Source of the DNA: Saprolegnia diclina VS20
Lineage: Eukaryota; Oomycota; Saprolegniomycetes; Saprolegniales; Saprolegniaceae
Reading direction: 5' to 3'
NCBI RefSeq assembly: GCF_000281045.1
Contig: NW_008246070.1
Span: 44,805 to 85,689, forward strand
DNA: 40,885 nt
Shown: positions 10,161 through 20,124 of the stretch, piece by piece
Layout: each line of letters starts with the position of its first letter
Numbering within the stretch: the first letter of the stretch is position 1
Program-made: the position numbers and the translations under genes
Notes under the pieces: model-generated
Told to the model about the DNA's origin: nothing
What the model saw: the letters and a program-made list of their open reading frames with translations, nothing else
Databases searched by the model: none

Positions 10161-11558
10161 TTACGACTCGACGGTGCCGATGACTGCGAGGCCGCACTTG
10201 CCGCTCGGACTCTCAATGTCGAGGACGCCAGAGATAGCGCCCGGACGGTCAAACGTGGCAACCACAAGCAGCGTCGCGCTGAGTCCGGGTGCGATCTTGG
10301 CCTTCTCTCGGTCGTACTCGACCTATCCACGTTGCAGGCGCAGTGCATCGAGCGACGTTAGTACCGTGACCGACGAACACTCGGCGCCGCCTGCCTTGAG
10401 GGCGATGGACCGGACCCGAAACCGCTCTTGCTTGGTGCCAAAGTTGCGGATCTAAGAACCGCCTTCTGTGCCTCATGTAGCGGTAGCCAACTATACCTTG
10501 ATGGGGAAGTGATATGTCTGGCCCCGGCGAACGCGGTCAAAGTTGATGATGCTCGGCTCGACCTCCATGAGCGACAAATGCTTGAGCGCAATCGGCGGGC
10601 AGTGCTGCTCGGGTTTCGTCGGCGACTTTTTGGGGGACCGCAGCGGTGACTGGGACGGGGACGGCGGCGACGACGTGGCAAAGAAGCCATAGCGGCCTTC
10701 CGACGACATTGGCCGGTGACCGCCGCTACCCGGACTCCCGCCAACGTCCGGAGAAGTATTTGGTCGCGCGAGCATACTCAGCGCGTAGGCAGCGTTGCGC
10801 GCGTGGGCTGTAGACGGCGGCAGCGGCGTCGACCGTGGCGAGTAGTGGTGCAGGCGCACGAGGCTCGCAAACGCAGTGTCCTTGGAGAGGTCGATGTGGG
10901 ATCCCACTTGGGCGTGGGCCTTGAAGGACGAGGCTTCGGGCGGCCGCTTGGCGATGGACGGCAGCAGGCGCGGCGGCGCAGCGTGCGGCGTTGCCACTCC
11001 CACGAGGGACCGCAGCCCGTGCTCGGTGAGAACCCACACGTTAGGCCCAGTTTGCTTCCTACAAGTGACGTGAGAGGACGCGCGCACCATCGTCATCGTT
11101 GACCAAATGGGCTCGGCGGGCGGGTGGGGCGGCGACGGCGGGCGCTTGGCGTACGGGCTCGTGGGGGGGCAGTTGAGCGCAAACTGCGGCGGCTTGCGGT
11201 TGAGCGTTCCGTGCGCTTTCGAGTACGCTTGCTTGAAATCGTGGATGTTTTGGGCGTTGTGCCGCAGCACAAAGTCCTCGCTGCGGGGCTTGGGCAGCGA
11301 CCGGCAACTGTACTCTTTTCGCGGCGAGTATGGGCCATAGTCCTGGAGCACCTCGAGCATGAGCTGACTCTTCTCGTCCAGGACGCGCCGTGTTGGCTGC
11401 CGCGTCGGCGACGAGGGCGATCGCAGCAAAGTGCGCTCGGTTTGCTGTCGGCGCGCCGAGTCGAGCACGGCGCGTGAGGACCGCGGCGACGGGAAGCCCG
11501 CCCGCACCTCGGCCGCTCTCTCCTCGACCCGCGCGTCCACCGCCGGCGTCTGCACCAT
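10161..11558 (-). CDS. ASH/MSP-like domain protein, probably flagellar or centrosomal
   Basis: Three exons (11558-10497, 10451-10365, 10322-10161) with introns of 45 nt (10496-10452) and 42 nt (10364-10323) give about 436 residues. The first 330 residues are low in order and rich in Pro, Ser and Arg. The last 100 form an immunoglobulin-like ASH/MSP domain: E-V-E-P-S-I-I-N-F-D-R-V, then F-P-I-K-I-R-N-F-G-T-K, then I-A-P-G-L-S-A-T-L-L-V. The domain is complete only when both introns are removed. Known: such domains occur in SPAG17, CFAP and Hydin proteins of the axoneme and in centrosome proteins, which fits an organism with motile zoospores. ATG 11558 is chosen over an upstream GTG at 11591; a TTTTTAG just upstream could be an acceptor from an unseen 5' exon. 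The exact ortholog cannot be named. Confidence 0.78.
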
Positions 11559-12675
11559 CGGTCGAGCTAAAAATACACGAGTGATAACCACTGGCGCCTG
11601 TTTGGCGATCTTATTGCAGACTTAGTCCAAGCCTACGTTGTCGCGAGAGTGACGGACAACTGTTGCCACGCTGCCTTACGCGACCACAAACGAATTCATA
11701 GAGGCAGAAGTTTCTGTGGCCAGCTCCTTGTATTCGCTGCTCGTGACCCGTGACCCTTGCCCTGGGTTGGAAAACGTCGCTGGGTCGAGGACCTGAGATG
11801 CTCATGCGACATAATGACCCAGTGGCCATGTACAATGCTGCGTCACGGGCATATGAATGGTGGGACGTCGTCGTGACGGCAATGGCAGCTACACGGCGCG
11901 ATTACACGTTGGGTGCTGCCTGGCGTAACTCTACGAAGCGCGTCTGCTGAGAATTCGTCCTCCTCAACGTCAAGGACAGGCAGGCGAGGGTCGGGCGCGT
12001 CGACGATCCGACGCAACTGCGCTAGATACTGCGCGCATCGACGCGGCGCCTGCGTCACACCACCTGGCCTCTACACGAGCTGCTCGGTTCTTTGGCCAAG
12101 AGCAAATTCAAGCAAGGTCAAGCCGTTCGCACCAATGGCCCCAGTCCAATCACGAGGGGGGCCACCCGAAAAAGCGTCGCGACAAGCTGCGGCAGCAGAA
12201 AATGTCGGCGGAGCTTCCATAGACGATCCACCGACTGGAGGTCTTCCTACAGTACACGACGTACTGTGCCGATCCCTAACGCGTCGTCGCGGACGCCGTT
12301 CTTCGAAGTCGAACAGACCGCGCTACCTCGCGGCTTGACCTTCCGCGACCTTGCCATCGGACCAGCTACTCCAGCTGGGCCATTCGACCGAGCCCGAGCT
12401 ATGCCAAACTTTCACGCGCGGCGACCTATCACTGGTGGCGGCGCCAATGAACGCCCCATTGCTTGGCTGTGTCGGTGGCCGGCGCCACGAGGGTCCTTTC
12501 AAATCATTTTTACCTAGGGGGCCTACGACAAAAACGCCACCGAATGTGATATTCGGGCGAGCGTGACGCGCTCGCATCAAGCGGGCGGCGTGAGTAGCGC
12601 TGACACGCCGGTGGCTCATCGGCCATGTGTCGCACGGCCACGCCGCTGCCCTCAGTTTTCAGTTTGCAATTCGCC
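11559..12675. other. 1.1-kb divergent gap with a possible decayed coding stretch
   Basis: The gap lies between the divergent ASH-domain and KIX-domain genes. The middle (about 11843-12220, minus strand) holds a possible gene remnant listed separately. I see no repeats or mobile-element ends. Open frames on the plus strand in this region (11913-12517) read as Arg/Ser-rich sequence without family features. Confidence 0.4.
11843..12220 (-). pseudogene. Possible degenerate or unresolved host gene fragment
   Basis: Reading the minus strand from an ATG at 12220, one frame runs to 11843 interrupted by a single TAG (12073-12071). It reads like protein on both sides: G-A-N-G-L-T-L-L-E-F-A-L before the stop and V-D-A-P-D-P-R-L-P-V-L-D-V-E-E-D-E-F after it. 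The first piece faintly recalls an ankyrin repeat. The TAG follows GTG and could be an intron end (GTGTAG), but I cannot find a convincing donor. It may be a decayed gene, an intron-containing gene I failed to resolve, or chance. Confidence 0.22.
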
Positions 12676-13038
12676 ATGCCCTGTCTTCAACCCCGCCTCA
12701 AGCGCCGCTTCGTCGAGACGCCCTTCTCGTTCGACGACGACGCCGGCCTCCACTCGCTCCTCGCCGCGTGCTGCCTCAGCGCGCAGCGCGCCGACATTGT
12801 CGCGACCGAGCGCGCGGTCGTCGAGAAGCAGCTCGTGGCCTTCCTCGCCGGGTGCAAGCCGCACGCGCCGGCTATCGTGCGCCAGAAACTGCCCGTCCTC
12901 GCCCGGAAGCTCGAGTCGATCCTCTTCCAAGCCGCAGCGACGCGCGAAGAGTACCTCGACAGCTCGACGCTCATGCACCGACTGAGCGCCATTCGGCAGG
13001 TCCGTCAGACCAAGCGCCGGCGCGTCCTCGCGTGTTAG
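12676..13038 (+). CDS. Small stand-alone KIX-domain protein
   Basis: One exon, 120 residues. Residues about 35-115 read as the three-helix KIX fold of CBP/p300 and Mediator MED15: a first helix (A-Q-R-A-D-I-V-A-T-E-R-A-V-V-E-K-Q-L), a second helix ending K-L-P-V-L-A-R-K-L-E-S-I-L-F, then A-A-T-R-E-E-Y-L, matching the (A/N)-x-S-R-x-E-Y-Y signature, and a third helix. A basic tail (Q-T-K-R-R-R-V-L-A-C) ends the protein, and K-R-R-F near residue 10 is a possible nuclear signal. Known: KIX domains bind amphipathic activation domains of transcription factors. There is no acetyltransferase or other Mediator part here, so it could act as a free adaptor or a competitor. An in-frame ATG at 12625 would add 17 residues. 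The KIX call is by pattern and is fairly strong. Confidence 0.72.
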   Translation: MPCLQPRLKRRFVETPFSFDDDAGLHSLLAACCLSAQRADIVATERAVVEKQLVAFLAGCKPHAPAIVRQKLPVLARKLESILFQAAATREEYLDSSTLMHRLSAIRQVRQTKRRRVLAC

Positions 13039-13822
13039 ACGCATCGCCCGCCGTAGCACTGGAACTACGGCGCGGACTGCGAGTAGTGTATTTATGAGCC
13101 TTGTTCTCGACGAGCTCTACAGCCATGTAAACCTGTACAATGGAAGACCACGATTCAAAGAGGTTAATAATCTGAGGTTGACGCGACCTGCGCGTCGCAG
13201 CTGAGCGCCTCGCAGCGTCAGCGCGACGCTACCACGATCACGACGTCACCCATTTCTACGATGCATTCCACCGCCGCGAGGAAGACACGCGTCCTTCCGA
13301 CGTGGCCAACCGGGCGCGTCAAGCTGGTGGATGGCTGCATATTTATTCGGCAACGTGGTGGAACCAGACGTGACGAGCGGCGCAGCGACAACGACTCGTC
13401 ACGCCCGTCCAGCAACCATCGCAGCGTCATGGGTCAATAATCGACCCATGCATGGACCCATGGCAGCGTGCACGTACGCCTTCAATGAACACACTAATAT
13501 TGGCGCGGTCATCATATACTGTTACAAAGAGGCAGTGCAGCGCACTGGCTGTTTGCCGAATCGTGCTCCACAGCCGGATGCAGTTGCTTACATGGAGCAA
13601 GTACGATCCAGAGAGTGCCTCGAGCGGGCGCCAGGCAGGCGACTTGAAGCCGCATCGCCTTGTTTGCGGCTCGTTTGCCAGGAGGTCTCGACACCTTCCG
13701 CAAGTGCCAAGTGGACTGTAAAAATACCGGCCGCCCATTGGTGGGATCGCAATTGATCCAAGTTGTGATTGGCTGGATCTTGACACGGACTGGCCTCCTG
13801 CCTCCGGACCACACACGCCAGG
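13039..13822. promoter_or_regulatory. Intergenic region and promoter of the RCC1-permease gene
   Basis: Two inverted CCAAT boxes (ATTGG) lie at 13737-13741 and 13768-13772, 86 and 55 bp before the ATG at 13823. A short inverted repeat (ATGGGTC ... GACCCAT) lies around 13434-13454. Open frames in this stretch lack codon bias and are not supported as genes. Confidence 0.45.
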
Positions 13823-16800
13823 ATGCCACCGCCGACGCAACACGGTCGACGCCACTCGACGTCGTCGCCGAGCAAGTCGCCGACGCGCCGCAGCCGCCGG
13901 TCGGGCTCGCTCTCGCCGCTCAAGACTCCGCTCGCGCCGACCGAGACCCAGTCGTCCGTCGTGCTCTGCTGGGGCTGGGGTGGCAACGGCCAGCTCGGTA
14001 CCAACGATCGCGAGTCGCGCATCAAGCCGCACGTCGTGCAGTCGCTCCTCGACCGAACGACCATCAAGCAGCTCGCATGTGGCAGTCGCTTCACGGGTAC
14101 GGTCCTAGCAGCTTGACCAACACTAAGTCGTCTCTGTACTATCCAGTTGCCGTGTCCATTCACGGCGCTGTCTTTGCGTGGGGCAAGAACGACTATGGTC
14201 AGCTCGGCATCGGTCACAGCCTCCATGCACAGGTATGCCCATCATGCATGCGCACAGTGGCTAAGAAGCGCCGTAGCTCGAGCCGCGGGTGCTCGATGAC
14301 TTGCATGACGTGGCGATCGCTCGTGTCGCAACGCGCGGGTCGCACGTCGTCGCCGTCTCGGAGGAAGGCAGCGTGTACACGTGGGGCCGCGGCGACGAAG
14401 GTCAGCTCGGCCACAACACCAAGACGTCGCTGCACGTGCCGACCAAGGTCCCGGACCTCGAGCACATTGTGCAGGTCGCTTGCGGCCGCGCGCACTCGGT
14501 GGCGATCGATCTCCAGGGTCGGCTCTACTCGTGGGGCTCTGGCGAGGACGGCGCGCTGGGCATCACCGACGCCGAGTGCAGCCTCGTGCCGCTCGCGATC
14601 CCGCACGTTGCGTCGTTCCAGGCGATCGAGTGCGGGTCCCGCCACACGCTCGCACTGACCAGCGACAACCGCGTTTTTGCGTGGGGCTGGGGGCTCTACG
14701 GGCAGCTCGGGCTCGGCCACTCGGACACGGTGCGGCAGCCGACCGAGATCCCGACCTTCATCGGGAAGCGCGTCATCCAGATCTCGTGCGGGTTCCGGCA
14801 CTGTTTTGCGGTCGTGCCGGCGGGCATCGACGGCTTCTCACCCAACGTCGACGTGTACGGCTGGGGCTGGAACCAGTACGGACAGCTCGGCGAGCTCGAG
14901 AAGGACGGGTCGCCCGACGTCGTCCTGCGCCCGGTTCGCTGCTCGGCCCTCATCGACGTCAACCTGACGCTCCTCGCCGCCGGTGGGCGTCACTCGCTCG
15001 CGTGCGTCAACGGTGACACGTTTGCATGGGGCCGCGGCGGCGACGGCGAGCTCGGTACTGGCACCGTCTCGAACGAGCGCCACTTGACGTCGATCGCGAT
15101 GCTGCACCAGCGGTATATTCGTTTCAACGAGCCAACTTGATACAACAGAGAATCGTGTAGGAGCATGCACCAAGTGGCTTGCGGCTGGGCGCACTCGGCG
15201 GCCTTGTACCTTCAAGACACGGCCGAAGTGCCATCGCATGCGATGCTGAGCGCGAGCTCGTGGACGCTGACGTCCGGCGACTGGGACGCCTTCTCGGGCA
15301 TGCTGGTGCAAAGCATTCTGCAGCTCATGATCATCTACCAAGTGCTGCCGGCGCACTGCGGCCTTCCCGTCGAGATCGTGACCACGCGCATCATCCCCGC
15401 GGCCGCCTTTACAACGACCATGGGCAACTGCTACTTTGCGTTTGCGGGCTGGCGCCTCGCGCGCGACGAGCGTCGAAACGACGTCACGGGGCTGCCCGAA
15501 GGCGTCAACACGGTGCTGGTCTTCGCCTACGGCCTCTCGATCATGGCGCCCGAGTACCAGGCGACGCAGTCTTTTGAGGCGGCGTGGGAGGCCGGGCTCT
15601 TTGCTGCGATTTGGACCGCGCTTTTGCAGATGGCGCTACTGCCGTTCGTCTCGTTCCTTCAGCGCTCGATCCCGAAAGCCGCGCTCCTCGCGTCCGTCTC
15701 AGGCATCGCGCTCACGTTCCTCAGCATGGGCTTTGCGTTTGAGATCTGGGAAAACCCGCTCATTGCGCTCGGCCCGCTCTTCCTCTTTGTACAAACGACT
15801 TCTTATTTCCAATCTGATGGCATATGCTAGCTCGTGTGCTACGGCGCCGGCGTCAAGCTGCCGTTCCACCTGCCCACGGGTCTCGGGTCGCTCCTCCTCG
15901 GCACGCTCATCGCGTTCGTCTTGTACTACACGGGCGCGTCGACCAACGTACGTTGCCAAGTCTATCCGCACGGTGTCATCCGGCTCGTAGTTTGTGCCCA
16001 TGACGCAGCCGTACGTGCTCGATCTCCAGGGCCCGCACGTGGACATGCCGCTCGTCTGGCGCGCGCTCACGAGGTACATCACCAAAGTGTTCATGTGCCA
16101 AGGTATATCGTAGCGGCGCCGGCTGGAAGTACATGAGCATCATCATGCCCATGGTGCTCGTTAACGTCATGTCGGCGATCGCCAACTTTGAGACCGCGGC
16201 GGCCGTCGGCGACAAATACGACCCGATCACGTCCGTGCTGGGCGGTACGACCTCTTGTCACTGCTTGTCAACTCTGAAACCATCGTCTTAGACTCGATCG
16301 TGACCATCCTCGGCGCGTGCCTCGGCAACCCGTTCCCGACGGGCGTCTACATTGGCCACGTACGTCGCATCGGTGATCTGTGTTCTGACGCGTGCGTAGC
16401 CGATCTACAAGGCGATGGGCGCGCGCAACGCGTACTTGGGCATGAACGCCATCTGCATCTCGCTCCTCGCGATCCTCAACGGTATATCAGAACGTATATA
16501 TCTATGAGATCTTATGCGACATGGTCGTAGCCACGCCGTGGATCATTGGTACGATCCCGATTTCGTCGGGCGTCGGGTTTCTGCTCTGGATCGGCATGGT
16601 CATCACCGCGAGCAGCTTTGAAAAGAAGGAGCAGGAGAGCAACCACGGCACGGCCGTCGTCCTCGGCATGGTCCCCGCGCTCTCGGCCTGGGGCTTCCAG
16701 CTCGTGCAAAACACGCTCACGGCCACGTCGCCCAACGGCTTCAACATGACGCGAGTCGTCGAGGCGCTCAGCGACGCGGGCTTGAACCCGAACGGCATGA

Positions 16801-17328
16801 TCGCCTTGTCTCAGGTAGATCAAAGTGGATAGGAGGAGAGGGCGCTGAGTGTGCGAGGGGTAGGGGTACCTCTTGACCGCGATCGTGCTGGCGTCGACGA
16901 TGGTGCACATCATCGAGCGCGACTTCATCTACGCGAGTCTCTGGATGCTCATTGCGTCGATCTTGAGCGGGACGGGGGTCATCCACGCCTTTGAAGTCGA
17001 GGCCTCGGGGATACAGCCGGCGTTCGGCGTCTTCCCGACCCCGTGGTCGTTTCAGTTTTGCCTCGTGTACCTCGGCCTCGCCGTGCTTCTCTGGGTCTTT
17101 CAGCTCGGCGAAGACGAGCACAAGTACACGTGGGCCAACCTCGCGGCGTGGGCCAAGCTCAAATTCGGCAAGCAAAAGCCCAACGAGCCCCGGCGCCGGC
17201 TCTACACGCAAGAGTCGCGGCACGGATCCATCGCCGACCTCCCGCAGCTGCGCGCTCTTGCCGACGCGCGCGAGACGACGCCGCTCCTGCGGTCCATGGA
17301 CACGATGGCCGAGAACGCGCACGACTAG
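13823..17328 (+). CDS. RCC1 seven-repeat propeller fused to an NCS2-like membrane permease
   Basis: Eleven exons, about 1,017 residues. Introns: 14097-14146, 14233-14276, 15113-15160, 15789-15830, 15948-15990, 16074-16113, 16245-16291, 16360-16399, 16482-16530 and 16815-16863 (40-50 nt). After a Ser/Arg-rich start, seven RCC1 repeats run from about residue 46 to 417, each with a W-G-x-(5)-G-x-L-G core; the last ends V-A-C-G-W-A-H-S-A-A-L. With no stop and only about 20 linker residues, a permease follows (about 440-950). Its landmarks are S-G-D-W-D-A-F-S-G, R-N-D-V-T-G-L-P-E-G-V-N-T, S-A-I-A-N-F-E-T-A-A-A-V-G-D and P-F-P-T-G-V-Y-I-G-H-P, as in bacterial NCS2-like permeases. The tail carries E-T-T-P-L-L, a classic acidic dileucine sorting motif. 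The exon holding the end of the propeller also holds the first permease spans, so the fusion does not depend on a splice guess. Substrate and partner are unknown; a nucleobase transporter controlled through the propeller is speculative. Confidence 0.85.
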
Positions 17329-18212
17329 ATCTAGATAGAGCGTTGGTCGTTTGATGACGATCATTCATCAATCCACTGCCGATTGCGTTTGGCTCTCGAT
17401 CGTTCGTGGTGCGCGAGGTATAAACGTGCTGATGCGTTAATGCAGCGCCATTTCCAGTGGTTTGGGACTGTAAGTAATTGGTGAGTGCGTTGAATACGCC
17501 GACGCCGGTTGTCGCCATCGCCGCCGCATCTTTTGTGCCGCTCTCGAAGTCGGATCCTTCGCTAGTTATTATGGACAGTTGACGCGTATGACTCGTCGAC
17601 GTAGTCCAGCAATACATACAGGCGAGTGAGAAAAGGGGTGTTGATGAGCCCTTTGCTCAGATCACTACCGCGTCCATCATCAGCATGACGCGACGCCTGC
17701 CGCCCATCGATCTTATTGCAATCTTAGCGCCGAGAAATGCCGCCCATATTGCACTCGTATTGGCCAATCTCGCCGCGTTGCCCATCAATATGCAATATCC
17801 ACTTCGTCTGTGCCGTTCAAGCGGCCATCATCGGCTTCTCATCACGTCATGGGCGTGTGATAATCAGCGCTTTTTGGATATGACGGTCCGTGTCCCATAC
17901 CGCAATCCCCACGCCACCTGGCCCCACGTCACAGCGGCACCAATAGCAATTCCGGGTTAGGCGCACTGCACCTGCTCTTACAAACCCAAAGTCAAGCAAT
18001 ATATATCGGCTCGCAGAGGTATAGAAACACACTGTGTGTCGCGCATATTGCCTTTTGTGTAGGCGCGCCAAAGATATCAATATCGCCAAGTGTTTATGAA
18101 CTCGGCCCCGGACGTGATCGAGGTGCAATCATGTCGACACGAAGCGTGCGCGCGGTATACAAGCAGCATGTACATTGCTCGTCGATCTTCATTCTGCAAA
18201 TTACATTACACT
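17329..18212. other. Intergenic region before the bZIP-START array
   Basis: It holds the 3' end of the permease gene and the promoter of array copy 1. The palindrome ATTGGCCAAT lies at 17759-17768 and a CCAAT at 17940-17944, both farther from the start than in later copies. An A/T-rich ATATATAT stretch lies near 17999-18006. A 91-codon frame at 17685-17960 has no recognisable features and is not called. Confidence 0.4.
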
Positions 18213-19400
18213 ATGAAGGCAGCGACAACAACAACCACCGTCGTCGAGGAGGTACCGCTCGTCGTTGGTATGGAAGGCTTGCACGTCGACTTCTTCACGC
18301 CGGTCGAGATGGAGATGCTCGACCTGCTGAGTTCGCCGGCGTCGCCAGCGACAAAGTCCGAGCCGATCGCGCCCAAGAAGCCCGCGCCCACCAAGCCGCG
18401 CCGCGTGACATCGAGCAAGCAGTTATTGTACGTGGAGCGCCACCGCAAGAAGCGTCAGGCCGAGTTCATCGGCCTCCAGAAAAGCGTCGTGGAGCTGGAA
18501 GCGCAGCTCGCCGACATGAAGCACAAACACACACTGCAGTCGATGCTGCACCCCGGCTCCAAGTGGCGCCAGCACGCGTCGAACGAGCGCAAGCGCCGCG
18601 CCAAGGCCATGCTCGAGAACAAAGCGCTGCGCGACGCGGTCGAGCAGCAAATGCAATTTACCGACACACTCGTGCGCGCAGTGCAGGCCGTGCCCGCGGT
18701 CTCGAACGCCACTGTCTCGGCGCAGCCCGAGGACCAATGGCAGTACCTGCGCCTCGTCGCGGACCCGGAGCTGCGCAAGGCAGCGTACCATCACATTTGC
18801 GACCGCGAACTGGACCAGCTCCAGAGCGCCTTTCTGCAGGCCGGCTTGCTCGAGTCGCCAGTGCCCGAGCTCCACAAGCACGAGTACAAGCACGTCAACC
18901 ACGCAGTGCAGGTGCAAACGATCCTGACCGGCCGGTTCACGCAAAGCGTCGCGTCGGTGACCGAGTCGGTGTGGCAGTGCCTCACTGGCGCCGCCGTGTC
19001 CAAGGATCCGCTCTTAAAGCAGCTCTACAACAGCCACACAGCTGTCGATCCGAGCGTCAGCTACATCATGGGGTCGCGCGACCACGCCCAAGGCCGGTTC
19101 GACCGCCGGCTCCTCTGCAAGCGCTACGAGCAAGGACCCAAGTACGTGGTCGTGTGCCGCAGCATCCTCCACGACGATGCCGTGCAGGCGACGGACCTCA
19201 ACAATATTTTGGACGAAGTGTCGTGGCTCACGATCGAGCCGGACGAGGCGGCGCCAAAGAGCACCGTTATCAAGTACTTTCACAAAGCCAACCAGGCGCG
19301 CAACGCAGGAATCGTCTTGACCAAGAGCTGGCTAGAGCGCTTCACGCAAGAGACCGACGACGTCGGTATCGCGATCCGCCAGTACATCGACTCGCACTAA
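18213..19400 (+). CDS. bZIP-START-like protein, array copy 1
   Basis: Intronless, 395 residues from the ATG at 18213 (open upstream to 18090, but that part is unlike its relatives). It is the most divergent long copy. The N-terminal box is reduced to H-V-D-F-F-T-P-V-E-M-E-M-L. The basic region E-R-H-R-K-K-R-Q-A-E has Gln where a canonical bZIP has its invariant Asn. A short zipper follows, then a second coiled coil that lacks the family's E-N-x-x-L-+-x-L-V wording. The START-like part keeps the markers W-Q-Y-L-R-L-V-A-D-P, S-Y-I-M-G-S-R-D-H, R-R-L-L-C-K-R-Y, V-V-C-R-S-I and K-Y-F-H-K. Inferred role: nuclear, ligand-responsive transcription factor. The basic-zipper and START assignments are by pattern only. 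Confidence 0.82.
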   Translation: MKAATTTTTVVEEVPLVVGMEGLHVDFFTPVEMEMLDLLSSPASPATKSEPIAPKKPAPTKPRRVTSSKQLLYVERHRKKRQAEFIGLQKSVVELEAQLADMKHKHTLQSMLHPGSKWRQHASNERKRRAKAMLENKALRDAVEQQMQFTDTLVRAVQAVPAVSNATVSAQPEDQWQYLRLVADPELRKAAYHHICDRELDQLQSAFLQAGLLESPVPELHKHEYKHVNHAVQVQTILTGRFTQSVASVTESVWQCLTGAAVSKDPLLKQLYNSHTAVDPSVSYIMGSRDHAQGRFDRRLLCKRYEQGPKYVVVCRSILHDDAVQATDLNNILDEVSWLTIEPDEAAPKSTVIKYFHKANQARNAGIVLTKSWLERFTQETDDVGIAIRQYIDSH

Positions 19401-20124
19401 ATCACCGATGCACACTATTATTGTACTATTAATATTACATTCCTTCGAGCACTATCACATCGGTTGATGCAAACGACGACACTCGGCAAACAGCGTTCTG
19501 AAAGCGTCCCGTTTGACTGATCGTTTGCGGTCGGTGAGAAAAGGGTGACGGCGTCGGGGGGTGATTTCTCATCATAACTGCGTGCAGCAGGTGACAAGTT
19601 GACAAAAATGCACCAATTGTCTGCTAGCCCTTTCTATGTTAGTATAAAGGAACTCGCGATGCGTCGTGCACGTACTCTCATGTTGGACAAAATTGCGTAT
19701 TCTCTGGGAAGCACAATGGAGTGGGTTGTGGTTCTGAGTGCTTCGAAAGGAACCGCGGATGTCGCACGACCCCATGGAATTCGCTCCGATAGTACACAAA
19801 ATTGCCACATGTAGTACGTTCTGCAATGTTCCGCGTGACGTCGGCGCAGTCCGAGGTACATCTTGTGCGAATTCCGCGGCAAACTCATTGGTGCCACCAG
19901 TCCAACCTTGTCGCACCATCTCACGCTATTTAACGTTTGCATTCACCAATCCGCGCAAGGAATTTGGAAACAACCAATCAAAGGCAAGAAATCATTGGAG
20001 CATTGGCCAATCCAAACTCGAACACACTATTTGAAGGATGGACGTGGCGGGTTTACGAAAATACATCAGGTCGTGATAGTCGCGGTGGTGGCTCGTAGGT
20101 TGTAACTTGGGCGCTGCTAACGCG
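19401..20124. other. Intergenic region, copy 1 to copy 2
   Basis: The first 500 bp hold nothing I can support. The last 180 bp carry the CCAAT cluster listed separately. Short frames between 19572 and 20105 overlap each other on both strands and lack codon bias. Confidence 0.4.
19946..20011. promoter_or_regulatory. CCAAT-box cluster upstream of array copy 2
   Basis: Five CCAAT elements in 66 bp: CCAAT at 19946-19950 and 19974-19978, ATTGG at 19994-19998, and the palindrome ATTGGCCAAT at 20002-20011. The cluster ends 113 bp before the ATG at 20125. CCAAT boxes are bound by NF-Y in most eukaryotes; that this holds here is inference. Confidence 0.55.

Noticed and set aside
13434-13454. Short inverted repeat ATGGGTC...GACCCAT considered as a terminator or element end
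   Set aside because: Seven-base arms with no second copy, no target-site duplication and no coding part nearby.
15200-15290. Possibility that RCC1 and permease are two adjacent genes
   Set aside because: The frame is continuous in one exon with no stop or splice signal between the domains; kept as a single gene, with a transcript test proposed.
17685-17960. 91-codon plus-strand frame before the array
   Set aside because: No codon bias, no recognisable motif, ordinary chance length for a G/C-rich gap.
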